From: Myxococcota bacterium
Lineage (GTDB): Bacteria; Myxococcota; Polyangia; GCA-2747355; JAKLHH01
Assembly: GCA_022710245.1 (NCBI GenBank)
Contig: JAKLHH010000413.1
Location: 1-6,821 of the forward strand
Reading direction: 5' to 3'
Length of the DNA: 6,821 bases
Position numbers and translations under genes: made by a program. Within the stretch, counting starts at the first letter, position 1; the number at the start of each line of letters is the position of its first letter. The notes under the pieces are model-generated. The model had not been told where the DNA came from and ran no database searches. It saw only the letters and a program-made list of their open reading frames with translations. This document shows positions 5,747-6,821 of this stretch, piece by piece.

Positions 5747-5855
5747 ACGTCAACGCGGAGCACCGCCCGCACGCCAACGCGGAGCACCAACGCACGTCAA
5801 CGCGGAGCACCGCCCGCACGCCAACGCGGAGCACCAACGCACGTCAACGCGGAGC
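5747..5855 (+). repeat. 47-bp tandem repeat (2.3 copies) with alternating 24/23-bp half-units
   Basis: Units begin at 5747, 5794 and 5841 (the last partial, ending at 5855) and are identical over the shared length. Each unit holds two near-identical cores, ACGTCAACGCGGAGCACC and ACGCCAACGCGGAGCACC, followed alternately by GCCCGC and AACGC. Cores therefore start at 5747, 5771, 5794, 5818 and 5841. A diverged copy (GCGTCAACGCGG) lies at 5716-5727. The array occupies most of the divergent intergenic region between the TPR gene and the lipoprotein gene. The unit is not a multiple of three and no gene covers it. Spacers of 5-6 bp exclude CRISPR. Confidence 0.93.
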
Positions 5856-5885
5856 TTGACCGCGGACTCGGCGCGGACGGACACT
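5856..5885 (+). promoter_or_regulatory. possible sigma-70-type promoter for the lipoprotein gene
   Basis: TTGACC (5856-5861) is followed after 18 bases by GACACT (5880-5885), which keeps the A2, A4 and T6 positions of TATAAT. It starts directly at the end of the 47-bp repeat array and lies about 30 bases upstream of ATG 5915. The -35 is good and the -10 is weak. Confidence 0.28.
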
Positions 5886-5914
5886 GGAGTGCGGCACCGT
5901 CCACAGGGGGTCTC

Positions 5915-6781
5915 ATGAAGAGTGCGGTGGTCGTCCTCCTCGCCCTCTTGCCGGGCTGTGACCCAACACCCGGAGTCGAGCGAGGGCCCTGCTACCCGAA
6001 CGGCACCTGCAACGCGGGGCTGACCTGCGCGTCGCAGCTGTGCGTGCGCTTCCCTGACGGCAGCGTCGACGCGCGCCCGGTCGAGGGAGCGCGCCGAGAT
6101 GCGGCGCAGGCAGATGCCGCGCCGGACACGCGCGGAGCTGACGTGGCCCGGGATGCTCCGTCGGAGAAGCCGAAGGCCGAGACCGCGCCCACTGACAGCG
6201 TGAAGCCGGACGCAAAGGACAGCGGGCCAGCCGATCTCGACCTCGCCGACAAGCCGCCTGATTTGCCCCCGCCCAACCCATGGCTCACCTCCTTCGGAGG
6301 CGCCGGCGCCGAGGAGGTCGAGTCCGTCGCCGTCGACAGCACCGACGGCTCGGTCTACCTGACCGGGCGGTTCGCGGGGACGTTCACGGTGGGTAAGACC
6401 ACCCTGACGAGCCCTTCCGGGAGCACCGGCGCTGGCGACCTCTTCGTGGTCAAGCTGGATTCGACCGGCGCGCCCCTCTGGGCCATCTCGGGTTCGAGCG
6501 CCGGCGAGGACATCGGTGATCAGATCGTCGTCGAGCCGGCCGCCGGCATCTTCCTCGCGGGTCGCGTGGGTGCCGGCGCCCTACTGGCGGGAAAGAGCGT
6601 GAGCGGCGGCGGGTGTCTGTTTGCGAAGCTCGACAGCGCGGGTGGTGTGGCCTGGAGCTTCGCCGTGGGGGCTATGGCCGATGCGCGATCTCACCTCACC
6701 AGAGCGGGACGACGTGCATCGCCGGCACGTTCATCGACACCGTCAAGGTCGGCAGCACGCAGCTCGTGTCGCACGGCATGA
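5915..6781 (+). CDS. lipoprotein with Cys-rich knot, acidic spacer and SBBP-like repeats (frameshifted)
   Basis: The product starts with a lipoprotein signal peptide, MKSAVVVLLALLPGC, with lipobox LPGC and lipidated Cys15. Next is a short Cys motif (Cys26, 32, 38, 43 in GPCYPNGTCNAGLTCASQLCV), then a disordered Asp/Ala/Pro/Lys-rich spacer (about 48-122). From residue 123 come repeats typical of beta-propeller (SBBP-type) proteins: SFGGAGAEEVESVAVD, VYLTGRFAGTFTVG, DLFVVKLDSTGAPLW, then IFLAGRVGAG and LFAKLDSAGGVAW. It is likely an outer-membrane or surface lipoprotein whose ligand is unknown. ATG 5915 has AGGGGG four bases upstream. The frame ends at a TGA at 6779-6781, but the last 30 or so residues (after about AVGAMADAR) are Arg/Ser-rich and non-homologous, while the repeat pattern resumes in another frame to the window end. 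The gene is thus broken by a one-base loss, or by a sequence error, and the intact protein would be longer. Confidence 0.85.
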   Translation: MKSAVVVLLALLPGCDPTPGVERGPCYPNGTCNAGLTCASQLCVRFPDGSVDARPVEGARRDAAQADAAPDTRGADVARDAPSEKPKAETAPTDSVKPDAKDSGPADLDLADKPPDLPPPNPWLTSFGGAGAEEVESVAVDSTDGSVYLTGRFAGTFTVGKTTLTSPSGSTGAGDLFVVKLDSTGAPLWAISGSSAGEDIGDQIVVEPAAGIFLAGRVGAGALLAGKSVSGGGCLFAKLDSAGGVAWSFAVGAMADARSHLTRAGRRASPARSSTPSRSAARSSCRTA

Positions 6782-6821
6782 TGCCCGGCGTGTCGTCGTA
6801 CGATGCCTTCCTGGCGCGCAC
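6688..6821 (+). CDS. continuation of the lipoprotein gene in the shifted frame, 3'-truncated
   Basis: In the frame one base earlier than the lipoprotein CDS, the sequence reads ISPHQSGTTCIAGTFIDTVK and then VGSTQLVSHG, ending at YDAFLAR at the window edge. This matches the strand pattern of the upstream repeats (VYLTGRFAGTFTVGKTTLTS and DLFVVKLD), so it is the next repeat of the same protein and not a new gene. It has no start codon or ribosome binding site of its own. The join requires one extra base somewhere between about 6667 and 6690. Confidence 0.75.
   Translation, partial: MSPHQSGTTCIAGTFIDTVKVGSTQLVSHGMMPGVSSYDAFLAR

Noticed and set aside
5747..5855. CRISPR-like look of regularly spaced repeats, also considered for 1906-2011.
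   Set aside because: Spacers are 1-25 bp, repeated or identical between units, and no cas genes are present.
3986..5914. A long plus-strand open frame antisense to the TPR gene, running in frame into the lipoprotein and giving a 931-codon reading frame.
   Set aside because: The product is Arg/Gly/Glu-rich without domains, and mirrors codon bias of the minus-strand gene. It also runs through the intergenic 47-bp repeat. The lipoprotein has its own ATG, ribosome binding site and signal peptide at 5915.

Overview
The window is very GC-rich DNA, with codon third positions in the clear genes mostly G or C. The gene content fits a Myxococcota/Polyangia-type (former deltaproteobacterial) chromosome. 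The signs are a family-typical HUH transposase with a C-terminal extension, a TPR protein ending in an AgmX/PglI-like C-terminal domain, and a lipoprotein with a Cys-rich knot, an Asp/Ala/Pro spacer and beta-propeller-type repeats. This placement is inferred from protein style, not from a phylogenetic marker.

Layout, left to right. (1) 2-805 (+): the C-terminal part of an M28 zinc metallopeptidase, cut by the window edge, with all metal ligands readable. (2) 838-1785 (-): a complete REP-associated-type tyrosine (HUH, Y1) transposase, convergent with the peptidase. (3) 1906-2011: an intergenic direct-repeat cluster. (4) 2015-2608 (-): an exported thioredoxin-fold protein resembling YtfJ, with APPC in place of CxxC. 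Immediately 5' of it (2640-2783) are eight copies of an 18-bp minisatellite open in all six frames, which makes the true start uncertain. (5) 2843-3204: no convincing gene, but a direct repeat and two hairpins. (6) 3205-3417 (+): a short cupin-like protein without the expected metal histidines, probably a truncated or degenerate copy. (7) 3428-5686 (-): a large exported TPR protein with an AgmX/PglI-type C-terminus and an internal coding minisatellite. (8) 5687-5914: a divergent intergenic region carrying a 47-bp tandem repeat and a possible promoter. (9) 5915 to the window end (+): a lipoprotein with SBBP-like repeats, interrupted by an apparent single-base frameshift near 6667-6690.

The genes do not form an obvious pathway. 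Four of the five protein-coding genes other than the transposase are, or appear to be, exported or envelope-associated: peptidase, thioredoxin-fold protein, TPR/AgmX protein and lipoprotein. The most distinctive property is four unrelated short-repeat arrays within about 4 kb. Two are intergenic, one is coding and one is of uncertain coding status, and a single-copy HUH transposase lies beside the first. No established or clearly new multi-gene system could be demonstrated.
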